NCBI GenBank assembly: GCA_031275645.1 | Contig: JAISOL010000009.1 | Span: 1-64,000, forward strand | Reading direction: 5' to 3' | Source of the DNA: Deltaproteobacteria bacterium | GTDB taxonomy: Bacteria > Desulfobacterota > Desulfovibrionia > Desulfovibrionales > Desulfovibrionaceae | DNA: 64,000 bases | In this document: piece after piece, positions 56,536 to 64,000 of the stretch | Layout of the letters: each line of letters starts with the position of its first letter | Numbering within the stretch: position 1 is the first letter of the stretch | Made by a program: the position numbers and the translations under genes | Notes under the pieces: model-generated | Seen by the model: only the letters and a program-made list of their open reading frames with translations | Database searches by the model: none | What the model was told of the DNA's origin: nothing

Positions 56536-56601
56536 TCCGGAGCGGAAGGGAATTTCAGACCGCTCCGGAAGAAATATATGAACAAATGCTCCTTTGCGCA
56601 A
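56536..56601 (-). promoter_or_regulatory. RND promoter overlapping a perfect inverted repeat
   Basis: On the minus strand TTGCGC (56596-56601) and TATATT (56573-56578) are 17 bp apart. Immediately downstream is a perfect 10-bp inverted repeat, TCCGGAGCGG (56536-56545) and CCGCTCCGGA (56560-56569), with a 14-base spacer. It covers the expected start point, and its distal arm contains the Shine-Dalgarno of the adaptor gene. It may be a repressor operator, an RNA hairpin that hides the ribosome site, or both. Confidence 0.55.
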
Positions 56602-56665
56602 ATAAATTTTGCGTTACATTTTGCCGCCTTTAAAAATATGGACAAGCATGCTGATTCCATGTTAT

Positions 56666-56700
56666 CTTTAGAGTATTCCTAAAGTTTTTATAAAAACTTT
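56666..56700 (+). promoter_or_regulatory. Palindromic promoter region for the barrel gene at 56752
   Basis: AAAGTTTTTATAAAAACTTT (56681-56700) is a perfect 20-bp palindrome. It overlaps a second inverted pair CTTTAG/CTAAAG (56666-56671 with 56679-56684). TATAAA (56689-56694) lies inside it with TTTAGA 16 bp upstream, so the palindrome covers a plausible -10. A dimeric regulator site is likely. Confidence 0.5.
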
Positions 56701-56751
56701 CAGCCTTGCAGGAAGAAAAAGAGAGGGAGAATATAAAATGGAGAATATAAA

Positions 56752-57666
56752 ATGAGGATAAATTTCGCGCATTATATGTTGGCGGTGCTGTCATTGGCCG
56801 GTTTGCTCCTTTTTCCCGCGGGAGCGGCGCGGAGCGCGGATTTTTCCGAAGGCGCGGCTTCTTTTGGGGCGCATTTTTCCGACAAGGCTCTTTATTCCTA
56901 TGCGGATTTTTTTCTGCCCCTGTACGAAGTTCCTGAAAACGCGGCTTTTTTTATAAATCCCAACTTGGGCTTCGATCTTCGGCTCAAGAATGGCGGGCGT
57001 AACGCGGAACGGGGCTCCATAGGCCTGGGACACCGCCTCTATCTGCCGGGCGGGCAGTTCGGCTCCCTGGGAGGAGGTCTGCTGGACAAGGGCCTTATTC
57101 TGGGCTTCAACTGGAATCTGGACGGGCAGTATTCTCCTTACGACAATTTTCTTTTCAAGACGGGGGGAGGTGTGGAACTGCTCTCGGATTGGGTGGATAT
57201 GCGGCTTAACGGTTATTTCAAGCTGACCGGCGAGAAGCTTGTGAGCCGGAACAGGGGAAGTCTTTACGGGACAGCGGTTTACGCCTCCGGGAACAAACTC
57301 TATGAAACCCTTCTCTCGGGAGTTGACGGGGAAATCGGATTGCGGGCGCCCATTTGGGAGCAATTGGGCGAATTACGTTTTTTTGCGGGCGCTTTTTACC
57401 ATGACGCCGGGCATGTGGACAGAGTGGACGGATTTAAGGCCCGTGTGGAATGGAATCCCATACCTTCCGTGGTCATAGGCGCCTCCTGCTACAGCAACCG
57501 GGATCTGAACGGCGAAAAATGGCAGTTGCACCTGGGCTTCCGCCTGCCTTTCAGCATGAACGAGCTTCTGGCCGGCGGAAATCCCTTCAGCGTGGATACT
57601 ACCCCGAAAACCGGCAATCTCTGGAAGGATCGCTATACCGCCCAGGTAAGGCGCAACGGCCTGTAG
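56752..57666 (+). CDS. Inverse-autotransporter-like outer-membrane barrel without passenger
   Basis: The 304-residue protein has a signal peptide (cleavage near ARSA-DF) and then strand-rich sequence resembling the intimin/invasin-type translocator barrel. Similar blocks include FFINPNLGFDLRL, GSIGLGHRLYL, GLILGFNWNLDGQYSPYDNF, WVDMRLNGYFKLTGEK and GFKARVEWNPIPSVVIGASC. The chain ends about 40 residues after the barrel (LHLGFRLPFSMNELL), so there are no Ig-like passenger domains. The Shine-Dalgarno region (GGAGAATATAAA) is duplicated just upstream. Family assignment is by pattern memory and should be checked. Confidence 0.65.
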   Translation: MRINFAHYMLAVLSLAGLLLFPAGAARSADFSEGAASFGAHFSDKALYSYADFFLPLYEVPENAAFFINPNLGFDLRLKNGGRNAERGSIGLGHRLYLPGGQFGSLGGGLLDKGLILGFNWNLDGQYSPYDNFLFKTGGGVELLSDWVDMRLNGYFKLTGEKLVSRNRGSLYGTAVYASGNKLYETLLSGVDGEIGLRAPIWEQLGELRFFAGAFYHDAGHVDRVDGFKARVEWNPIPSVVIGASCYSNRDLNGEKWQLHLGFRLPFSMNELLAGGNPFSVDTTPKTGNLWKDRYTAQVRRNGL

Positions 57667-57702
57667 ACAAAACGCGACGGGCGGATTTCAGGAGGACAGA
57701 AC

Positions 57703-58866
57703 GTGGGCCATTACAATTTTGACGAACTCCCGCGCCGCCGGGGCACGAGCTGCGAGAAATGGGATACCTATCCCGAAGATGTCCTGCCCATGTGGGTTGC
57801 GGATTCTGACTTTCACAGCCCGCCGGAAATAAGCTCCGCCTTGCTGGATCGGGTGCGCCTCGGCGTATTCGGCTATTCCTGCGACGAACCCCGGCGTTTT
57901 GAAAAGGCCGCCGTTCTATGGATGCGCAAGCGTTTTTCCTGGGAGGTCGATCCCTCCGGGGTGGAATTCACTCCTTCCGTCTGCACGGCCCTGGCTATGG
58001 CGATTCAGGCCTATTCCCGGCCGGGGGACAAGGTGCTTTTTCAGACGCCCATTTATCCTCCCTTCAGGGGTCTGGTGCAGGCCAACAAGCGCCTCCCCCT
58101 AGCCAGTCCTTTGTTGTGGAAGGATGGAAATTACCGGATCGATTTTGAGGATCTGGAAAGTAAACTGGCGGATCCCGCGGTCACCCTCTTCCTTTTGTGC
58201 AATCCCCATAATCCCACCGGCCGCGCTTTTACCAGAGAGGAACTGCTCCGTATGGGAGAGCTTTGCCTTAAGCACGGAGTGCTGATTTTTTCGGACGAAA
58301 TTCATTGCGATTATGTTTTCGCCCGGCACGGGCATATACCTTTTCCTTCCCTGGGGCCGGAATTCGCGCGCATAAGCGCGATGGCAATCAATCCCAGCAA
58401 AACCTTCAATATAGCCGATCTGCGCACAGCGGCCGTCCTCCTGCCGCATGAGGATATGCGCGCCCCCTACCGGCGGACGCTTCGCGGCTGCTCTCTGGGC
58501 CGCTCCTCTCTGGGCCTGCTCGCCTTCTGCCTGGCCTATGAGCGGGGGGACGCCTATGCCGACGAGGTGCGCCTGTACGTTGAGGGCAACATCGACTACG
58601 CTCTGTCCCACATTGAAGCGCGTATTCCGGAAATCGGCGCCTACAAGCCCGAGGCCACTTATCTGCTCTGGCTGGATTGCCGGAAATTCGGCCTGGAACA
58701 GGACGGGCTCTTTTCCTTTTTTCTGGATAAGGCCAAGCTTGCCCTGAGTTCGGGAGATATTTTCGGTGAAGAGGGGAAAGGCTTCATGCGCCTTAATCTT
58801 GCCTGCCCCCGCTCTCTGGTGGAGGAGGCTCTCGGCCGCCTGGAAAGAGCGGTGCGCGAGAGGTGA
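57703..58866 (+). CDS. patB: PatB/MalY-type aminotransferase (cystathionine beta-lyase)
   Basis: This 387-residue fold-type I PLP enzyme of the MalY/PatB branch has LPMWVADSDFHSPPEI, LCNPHNPTGRAFTREEL, SDEIHCDYVF, and the PLP-lysine in INPSKTFNIADLRTA. Members are C-S beta-lyases acting on cystathionine or cysteine; some also act as regulators. The start is a GTG at 57703 preceded by AGGAGG. It lies 36 bases after the barrel gene and faces pstA convergently. Confidence 0.92.
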   Translation: MGHYNFDELPRRRGTSCEKWDTYPEDVLPMWVADSDFHSPPEISSALLDRVRLGVFGYSCDEPRRFEKAAVLWMRKRFSWEVDPSGVEFTPSVCTALAMAIQAYSRPGDKVLFQTPIYPPFRGLVQANKRLPLASPLLWKDGNYRIDFEDLESKLADPAVTLFLLCNPHNPTGRAFTREELLRMGELCLKHGVLIFSDEIHCDYVFARHGHIPFPSLGPEFARISAMAINPSKTFNIADLRTAAVLLPHEDMRAPYRRTLRGCSLGRSSLGLLAFCLAYERGDAYADEVRLYVEGNIDYALSHIEARIPEIGAYKPEATYLLWLDCRKFGLEQDGLFSFFLDKAKLALSSGDIFGEEGKGFMRLNLACPRSLVEEALGRLERAVRER

Positions 58867-58874
58867 TTTGGGCT

Positions 58875-59741
58875 TCAACCGCTCTGCCGCCGGTCGCGTA
58901 TGCAGACGGCCGTCAGGTTCAGAAGCAGGATCAGGAGAAAGAGCAGCAGGGCCGTGCCGTATTGCAGGGGCATGGTCTTGTCTATTTCCGTGCCCGAGGT
59001 GGCCAGCACATAGATGTGGTTGGGCAGAGCCATAACCGGGCTGAAAATTGAGTTTACCCCTTTGGTCGTAAAAAAAACGGCCCCCGTGAACATGATGGCC
59101 GCCGTCTCCCCGGCGGCGCGCGCCAGCCCCAGAATGGCCCCCGTGCACATGCCGGGCATGGCCGCGGGCAGGACCACGCGCAGAATGGTCTGGCTCCGCG
59201 TGGCTCCGAGCGCCAGGGAAGCCTGCCGGAAATCCGCCGGAACCTGGCGCAGAGCTTCTTCCGCCGTGCTGATGATTACAGGCAGGGTAAGGATGACCAG
59301 GGTAAGCACCCCGGAGAGCAGAGAGATGCCGAAGCCGCAGGTGAGTACGAAAAAACTCAGGCCGAACAGGCCGAAGACCACGGAGGGCACTCCGGCCAGA
59401 TTGTTCACCCCCAACCGCACATAGCCGGCAAAGGCGGAGTCGCCGGCGTATTCGTGCAGATATACCGCCGAGGCCACGCCCAGAGGAAAGGATATGAGCA
59501 GCGCGCCCAGAGCGAGCAGAGCCGTGCCGATCATGCAGGGCAGGACTCCGCCGGCGGTCATGGCGTCGCGCGGCGGCTGGCTGATCAGCTCCCAGCTTAA
59601 GGAGGAGAATCCGTTCCGGAAGAGGAAGGCGCAGACGCCGAGCAGAGCCAGGAGGTTGATCAGCGCCGCCAGACGCAGCAGGGAAAACATGACTGTTTCC
59701 CTGGCGCGGCGTTGCGCGGCGAATCTGCTTGAGGAAGGCAT
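58875..59741 (-). CDS. pstA: Phosphate ABC transporter permease PstA
   Basis: PstA is the second permease of the high-affinity phosphate importer. The 288 residues have six predicted helices, an EAA-type loop ASLALGATRSQTILRVVLPAA, and the periplasmic GGVLPCMIGTALL region common in PstA. An alternative start at 59690 would remove a basic N-terminal stretch. It follows pstC by 19 bases. No pstB follows; the next gene is on the other strand. Confidence 0.93.
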   Translation of the reverse strand: MPSSSRFAAQRRARETVMFSLLRLAALINLLALLGVCAFLFRNGFSSLSWELISQPPRDAMTAGGVLPCMIGTALLALGALLISFPLGVASAVYLHEYAGDSAFAGYVRLGVNNLAGVPSVVFGLFGLSFFVLTCGFGISLLSGVLTLVILTLPVIISTAEEALRQVPADFRQASLALGATRSQTILRVVLPAAMPGMCTGAILGLARAAGETAAIMFTGAVFFTTKGVNSIFSPVMALPNHIYVLATSGTEIDKTMPLQYGTALLLFLLILLLNLTAVCIRDRRQSG

Positions 59742-59760
59742 CGCGGTTTTACCCCGTGCT

Positions 59761-60645
59761 CTAGTTGAGGGTGAGGCGGTTTTTTTCCGTAATGCGCCTG
59801 GCCACGAGATTGAAGGCCAGCGTGAACAGAAACAGCACCATGCCGATGGCGAAAAGGGCGTGGTAATGCTCCCCCCGGAAGGGGGCTTCCGCTATTTCCG
59901 CGGCAATGGCCGCCGGCATGGGCCTTATGGGATCAAAGAGCGAGGACGGGATAATGCCGGCTCCGCCGGCCACCATGAGCACGACCATGGTCTCGCCTAT
60001 GCTGCGCGACATGCCCAGCATGCAGGCCGTGCCTATGCCGGAAAAAGCCGCCGGAATCACCACCCTTATGATGGTTTCCCAGCGGGTCGCTCCCAAGGCC
60101 AGAGAAGCTTCGCGCAGGGATACGGGCACGCTGTGCAGGGCGTCTTCGGCCACGGAGCATATGGTCGGCACGCTCATAAAGGCCAGCATCAGCCCGGCGT
60201 TGAAGAGATTCAGGCCTGTATCCAGATCAAAAAACGTCTGCGTCCGGGGCGCGACCACGGCCATGCCGAAAAATCCCACAACCACCGAGGGCAGGGCGGC
60301 CAGAAGTTCGATTACGGGCTTGAAAATGCGGCGCAGAGTCGAGGGGGCTATTTCCGTCAGCCAGACAGCGGTCATAACTCCCAGAGGTATGGCCAGAGAG
60401 GAGGCGACCAGGGTGACGGCGGCCGAACCCGCAATCAGGGGAAAGATTCCGAATTCCGGATATTCCGCCGTGGGCCGCCACTCCATGCCGAAAAGAAAGT
60501 CCGTGACGGGCAGTTGCCGGAAGACGGGCAGCCCCTCCATGAACAGAAAAACCATGATCAGGGCCAGGAAAAGCAGCGAACACCCGGCCACGCCCGCGAG
60601 CATAAGACGGATTATCTGTTCCTTGCGGGCTGAACCGGGCGTCAT
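59761..60645 (-). CDS. pstC: Phosphate ABC transporter permease PstC
   Basis: The 294-residue permease has six helices, the loop ASLALGATRWETIIRVVIPAA, and the PstC-type FLFGMEWRPTAEYPEFGIFP segment. It pairs with PstA in the membrane. It starts 29 bases after the pstS stop. Confidence 0.94.
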   Translation of the reverse strand: MTPGSARKEQIIRLMLAGVAGCSLLFLALIMVFLFMEGLPVFRQLPVTDFLFGMEWRPTAEYPEFGIFPLIAGSAAVTLVASSLAIPLGVMTAVWLTEIAPSTLRRIFKPVIELLAALPSVVVGFFGMAVVAPRTQTFFDLDTGLNLFNAGLMLAFMSVPTICSVAEDALHSVPVSLREASLALGATRWETIIRVVIPAAFSGIGTACMLGMSRSIGETMVVLMVAGGAGIIPSSLFDPIRPMPAAIAAEIAEAPFRGEHYHALFAIGMVLFLFTLAFNLVARRITEKNRLTLN

Positions 60646-60674
60646 CGCTGCTTCCTCTTCAATGTCGATTCGCT

Positions 60675-61508
60675 CTACTTTTTCGGCAAGGGAATGAAAC
60701 CGGCTTCCGCGACGTTTTTCTGGCCTTTTTGCGGATCGAGCAGATAGTCGATCAGTCTTTTCACCGCCCCGGAAGGAGCGCCGTTGGTAAAGACATACAG
60801 TTCGCGGGCTATGGGCCAGGTTTTGGAAAGAGCCGTCAGGGCCGTGGCTTCCACCCCGTCCACATTGATTTTCTTCAGAGAATCGTTCATGTACCCGAAG
60901 CCTATGTAGCCGATGGCCCGGGGATTTTTTGAAACCGCCTGGGCCACGGCCCCGTTGGAGGCCTGCAGCAGAGCGGAAGCGGCCACTTTTTCCTTCCGCA
61001 TGATGAGTTCGTTCCAGGTTTCATAGGTGCCGGAGGAGGAATCCCTGGAGATCACGACTATATTCCCGTCCTTTCCTCCCACATCCTTCCAGTTGGATAT
61101 TTTTCCGGCGTAGATGTCGCGAAGCTGGTCCATGCTGAGATTTTTAACGGGGTTATCCTTGTGTACCACCGGCAGCAGAGCGTCCACGGCTATGGGGGTG
61201 CGCACGGCGTTCACTCCCTTGGCCTTGCCTTCATCCGCTTCCGAGCTTTTTATATCGCGTGAGGACATGGCTATCTGGCACAATCCCTCGTTCAGGGCCT
61301 TGATTCCGCTGCCCGATCCCCCGCCGGAAATGGCCAGGAATATGCCGGGATTGGCGGCCATAAAAGCCTCGCCGGCCTTCTGCATTACCGGTAGCACGGT
61401 GGTGGAGCCGCTGATGATCACTTCTTCCGCCGCCGCGGCCGGCAGAGCGGAGAGGGGCGCCGCCAGAAGACAGCCCAGCAGCGCGTATAAAAAATATAAA
61501 CGTTTCAT
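60675..61508 (-). CDS. pstS: Phosphate-binding periplasmic protein PstS
   Basis: The 277 residues comprise a signal peptide ending ALPAAAA and a binding protein of the PstS family. Phosphate-site blocks are ISGSTTVLPVM, ISGGGSGSGIKALNEG and VISRDSSSGTYETWNEL. It has AAAGGAG before the ATG. It is the first gene of pstSCA and is divergent from phoB across a region with two Pho-box-like direct repeats. Confidence 0.95.
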   Translation of the reverse strand: MKRLYFLYALLGCLLAAPLSALPAAAAEEVIISGSTTVLPVMQKAGEAFMAANPGIFLAISGGGSGSGIKALNEGLCQIAMSSRDIKSSEADEGKAKGVNAVRTPIAVDALLPVVHKDNPVKNLSMDQLRDIYAGKISNWKDVGGKDGNIVVISRDSSSGTYETWNELIMRKEKVAASALLQASNGAVAQAVSKNPRAIGYIGFGYMNDSLKKINVDGVEATALTALSKTWPIARELYVFTNGAPSGAVKRLIDYLLDPQKGQKNVAEAGFIPLPKK

Positions 61509-61610
61509 GTAAAATCTCCTTTACTTTTTGGGCGGCGTCGGATTTTTCCGTATTCCGGGGCGCCGACCTGCCTGACGCCCCGCCGCCTGGAGCCAATGTC
61601 ACCCGGTTTT

Positions 61611-61684
61611 GTTACGGAGCGGTTACGCCCGCGTGAAATAAGCGGGACTTATTTGTCGCCTGTTTGTAACATTTTCTTTATATT
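61611..61684. promoter_or_regulatory. Pho-box-like direct repeats between pstS and phoB
   Basis: Two pairs of 7-base direct repeats with 4-base spacers, an 11-bp period, are present: GTTACGG-AGCG-GTTACGC (61611-61628) and TTTGTCG-CCTG-TTTGTAA (61652-61669). The second pair ends 9 bases before TATATT (61679-61684), the geometry of a PhoB-activated promoter in which the Pho box replaces the -35. It would drive phoB; the first pair could serve pstS. Confidence 0.55.
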
Positions 61685-61745
61685 TTTGACGCGGAGGAGG
61701 GCATATGGCTTTCCGGAGCGACGAAAACATTTTGCGGAGAAAGCC

Positions 61746-62435
61746 ATGCCCACGGTGCTGGTTGTGGAAGACGAAAAAGACATACGCGAACTCCTGCTTT
61801 TCAACCTGAAACGCGAGGGCTTTGCCGTGCTGGAGGCCGGGGACGGGAGGCAGGCTCTGGAGCTGGCGCGGCGGAAGAAGCCGGATCTCGTCCTGCTGGA
61901 CATCATGCTTCCGGATCTGGACGGTCTGAGCGTCAGCAAAGCCATGCAGAAGGATGAAGCCACATCCTCCATCCCGATCATCATGCTCACGGCCAGGGGA
62001 GAGGAAGTGGACCGCGTGGTCGGCCTTGAATTGGGAGCGGCGGATTATGTGGTCAAGCCCTTCAGCGTGCGGGAGCTGCTTTTGCGCGTACGGGCGGTGC
62101 TGCGGCGCGGCGCGGCGCGGCCGGAGGCGGTGAGCTTGCGTTGCGGCGATATTTTTATGGATGTGGCGGCGCATGTGGTCCGGCTGAAGGAGATTCCGCT
62201 GGAGCTTACCTTCACGGAGTTCCGCCTGCTGGAGGATTTGCTGCGCAACGCGGGCCGGGCGCGCAGCCGGGAGCAGCTTCTGGATGCGGTCTGGGGCTAT
62301 AATTTTTCGGGTTACGCCCGCACGGTGGATACGCATGTGCGCCGTCTGCGGGCCAAGCTGGGCGAGGCGGCGGAAAACGTGGAAACGGTGCGCGGCCTTG
62401 GCTACCGCCTTCGCGCCGAGGGAGGGGATATATGA
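61746..62435 (+). CDS. phoB: Phosphate response regulator PhoB
   Basis: The 229-residue OmpR-type regulator has a receiver domain with acidic pocket VVEDEKD, phospho-Asp in LLDIMLPDLDGL, and switch Lys in YVVKPFSVRELL. A winged-helix DNA-binding domain follows, with FTEFRLLEDLLRN and VDTHVRRLRAKLGE. The frame is open 50 codons upstream through the promoter region. The ATG at 61746 has GGAG and gives the family start. The stop overlaps the phoR start (ATGA). Confidence 0.94.
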   Translation: MPTVLVVEDEKDIRELLLFNLKREGFAVLEAGDGRQALELARRKKPDLVLLDIMLPDLDGLSVSKAMQKDEATSSIPIIMLTARGEEVDRVVGLELGAADYVVKPFSVRELLLRVRAVLRRGAARPEAVSLRCGDIFMDVAAHVVRLKEIPLELTFTEFRLLEDLLRNAGRARSREQLLDAVWGYNFSGYARTVDTHVRRLRAKLGEAAENVETVRGLGYRLRAEGGDI

Positions 62436-64000
62436 TCTCCGCCTCGGGTTCCCTGCGGGTCAGGCTTTTTCTGGCCTTTACCCTGGTCACGCTGATTGCG
62501 GCCGTCCTGCCCGCCTTTTTTTCCAGGAAAGTTCTCTATGAGGATCGCCTGGCCCTGGCCGGAAAGCAGGCCCTGGCCCAGGCTATTTTCGCGGGAGGGA
62601 TGCTGGAGGCGCATCCGGGCGAGGAGCAGATCCGGAGCATCTTCGCCTCCGCGGCCAGGCTTTCCCTGCGCCTGACCCTAACGGACGCCGCCGGGCGGGT
62701 GCTGCATGATTCCCACATAGGTGAAGAGGCTTTGCCGGATTTGGACAATCACGCGGACAGGCCGGAAATTGAGGAAGCCATGACCAGGGGAACGGGCATA
62801 TCCCTGCGCCGCGGCAACAGCCTGGGCCTGGACGCGGTTTATGCGGCGGCGGCTCTCCGGGATGGGGGAGTACTGCGCGTGGCCGTGCCCGTGACCGAGA
62901 TCCGGGACGGACTGGAAAATGAATTCTATTCCCTGAGTCTGGCCATTGCGGGGGTGATCTGCTTCTGCCTTCTGCTCTCCGGCCTTATTACCAGCCGTGT
63001 GCGCCGGTCTCTGGGTGAAATGGCGGAGGTGGTGGCCTCCATTGCCGGGGGCGGGAAGCGCGTCCGCCTGCACAGCGTTCCGGGTCTGGAATTTCTGCCT
63101 CTGGGCAAGGCCGTGAACCATATGGCCGACGCCCTTGAAGCCTACGTGCGGACTGTGGGCGACCAGCAGAGCCAGCTTGAGACTATTCTGGAGAGCATGC
63201 ACGAGGGAGTGCTGGTGCTTTCTCCTTCCGGGAACATACGGCGTTGGAACAAGGCTCTGGAAGCTCTTTTTCCGGAGGTAAAAGGCGCGGAAGGCAAGCC
63301 TCTGATCGAGGGGCTCCCCGTTCCCGCGCTCCAGCGCCGGCTGGAGGCTCTCGTCTCCCGCGAAGCTTCCGGATCAGGGGGAGGCGGAGGCGACGAGGCC
63401 GCGCATTTCGAGTCGCCTCCGGGCCGTTTTCTGGTGGCGCATCTCTCCAGGCCGCTGGAGCGCGTGGACTCCATAGGAGCGGTGATCGTGATCTACGACG
63501 CCACTGAAATCATGCGCCTGGAGAGGGTGCGCCGGGATTTCGTCTCCAACGTTTCGCACGAGTTGCGCACCCCGCTCACCGCGGTGGCCGGCTACGCGGA
63601 AACGCTGATGAACTCCGGGGATCTCCGGGAGGAATACCGGAATTTCGCGCGCATCATCCATAAACATGCCTCCTCTCTTGCCGGGGTGGTCAGGGATCTC
63701 CTGGCTTTGTCCAGGATTGAACATACGCCGGAGCCGCCGGATCTCTTTCCCGTGGATGCCGGCTCCTCCCTGGCCGGCGCTTTGGCCTCCTGCCGGGAGC
63801 AGGCTTTGGCTCGCGGCCTGTCCTTCAGGATTGAACTCGCGGATGTCCGCGTTCTCGCGGACGCCTCGCTTCTGGAGCAGGTTTTCCGTAACCTCCTGGA
63901 AAACGCCTGCCGCTATTCCCCGCTTGGCGGAGAGATTCGCGTCCTGTCCCGTCCGGAGGGCGGGGACGTTCTGTTCAGCGTGGCCGACGACGGCCCGGGC
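62432..64000 (+). CDS. phoR: Phosphate sensor histidine kinase PhoR (3' end beyond window)
   Basis: The frame from ATG 62432 is open for all 523 codons to the window edge. It has an N-terminal transmembrane helix (about 10-27), a periplasmic stretch, a second helix (about 168-190), a HAMP-like linker and a PAS region (QLETILESMHEGVLVLSPSG). The dimerisation domain carries the phospho-His in SNVSHELRTPLTAVAGY, and the ATPase N-box is QVFRNLLENACRYSP. The end of the ATPase domain is cut off just after VADDGPG. The large periplasmic loop is longer than in E. coli PhoR. Confidence 0.93.
   Translation, partial: MISASGSLRVRLFLAFTLVTLIAAVLPAFFSRKVLYEDRLALAGKQALAQAIFAGGMLEAHPGEEQIRSIFASAARLSLRLTLTDAAGRVLHDSHIGEEALPDLDNHADRPEIEEAMTRGTGISLRRGNSLGLDAVYAAAALRDGGVLRVAVPVTEIRDGLENEFYSLSLAIAGVICFCLLLSGLITSRVRRSLGEMAEVVASIAGGGKRVRLHSVPGLEFLPLGKAVNHMADALEAYVRTVGDQQSQLETILESMHEGVLVLSPSGNIRRWNKALEALFPEVKGAEGKPLIEGLPVPALQRRLEALVSREASGSGGGGGDEAAHFESPPGRFLVAHLSRPLERVDSIGAVIVIYDATEIMRLERVRRDFVSNVSHELRTPLTAVAGYAETLMNSGDLREEYRNFARIIHKHASSLAGVVRDLLALSRIEHTPEPPDLFPVDAGSSLAGALASCREQALARGLSFRIELADVRVLADASLLEQVFRNLLENACRYSPLGGEIRVLSRPEGGDVLFSVADDGPG

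Overview
Organism. The window reads as one continuous chromosomal stretch of a Gram-negative, anaerobic, GC-rich bacterium. It carries a complete set of lipid A, Kdo and LPS-transport genes, several outer-membrane proteins, and anaerobic enzymes (4-hydroxybutyryl-CoA dehydratase, beta-keto-acid cleavage enzyme, cytochrome c nitrite reductase NrfHA, H+-translocating pyrophosphatase). The order kdsA-kdsC-lptC-lptA-lptB ... rpoN-hpf-ptsN-rapZ-EIIA-EIIB-EIIC and the skp-lpxD-fabZ-lpxA-lpxI block resemble Desulfovibrionaceae and relatives. That assignment is inference from gene content and order; no rRNA is present. Layout. 1-4.5 kb: tail of an unknown gene, then skp-lpxD-fabZ-lpxA-lpxI (envelope biogenesis). 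4.5-7.9 kb: L-2-amino-thiazoline-4-carboxylate hydrolase and a MetNIQ importer. 7.9-13.8 kb (minus): guaB-tatB-tatC-hisB-lipoprotein-hisA-tgt, tightly coupled. 14-16.1 kb: a small unknown protein and a large membrane polyferredoxin that joins NapH-like and NapG-like halves. 16.4-21.4 kb: beta-keto-acid cleavage enzyme, enoyl-CoA hydratase, acyl-CoA transferase and MetY. 21.5-22.4 kb: an outer-membrane barrel with a Fur-like site and a frameshift in its signal peptide. 22.4-30 kb (minus): hppA-nudix-glgA-glgB-trmL-sirtuin, behind a leader that shares repeats with other loci. 30.1-30.5 kb: scar of an IS3-family element. 30.5-44.6 kb: a radical SAM protein, then the minus-strand run pyrG-kdsA-kdsC-lptCAB | phaE-phaC | rpoN-hpf-ptsN-rapZ-EIIA-EIIB-EIIC. 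Here a class III polyhydroxyalkanoate synthase sits between lptB and rpoN, and rpoN has its own sigma-54-type promoter. 44.8-47.5 kb: purQ, a zinc-motif protein, a PfpI-family protein, and a collapsed hybrid histidine-kinase pseudogene. 47.5-50.4 kb: nrfHA and an Rrf2-family regulator, with the same 28-bp palindromic element ahead of both units. 50.4-52.2 kb: 4-hydroxybutyryl-CoA dehydratase and a CGGCNP protein. 52.2-56.5 kb: an RND efflux pair under a promoter that overlaps a perfect inverted repeat. 56.7-58.9 kb: an inverse-autotransporter-like barrel without a passenger, and a PatB/MalY aminotransferase. 58.9-64 kb: pstSCA divergent from phoB-phoR, with Pho-box-like repeats between them. 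How the genes work together. Envelope genes (lipid A, Kdo, Lpt, Skp, Tat) make up much of the window. A second theme is acyl-CoA and storage metabolism converging on crotonyl-CoA/3-hydroxybutyryl-CoA (AbfD, crotonase, CoA-transferase, BKACE, PhaEC) together with glycogen (GlgAB) and PPi energetics (HppA). A third is regulated responses: PTS-Ntr/RpoN, phosphate (Pho), nitrite/NO (Rrf2-Nrf) and iron (Fur-like). Most start codons were moved downstream of the longest open frame, to a codon with a Shine-Dalgarno sequence or the conserved family N-terminus. I saw no tRNA, rRNA or CRISPR array.
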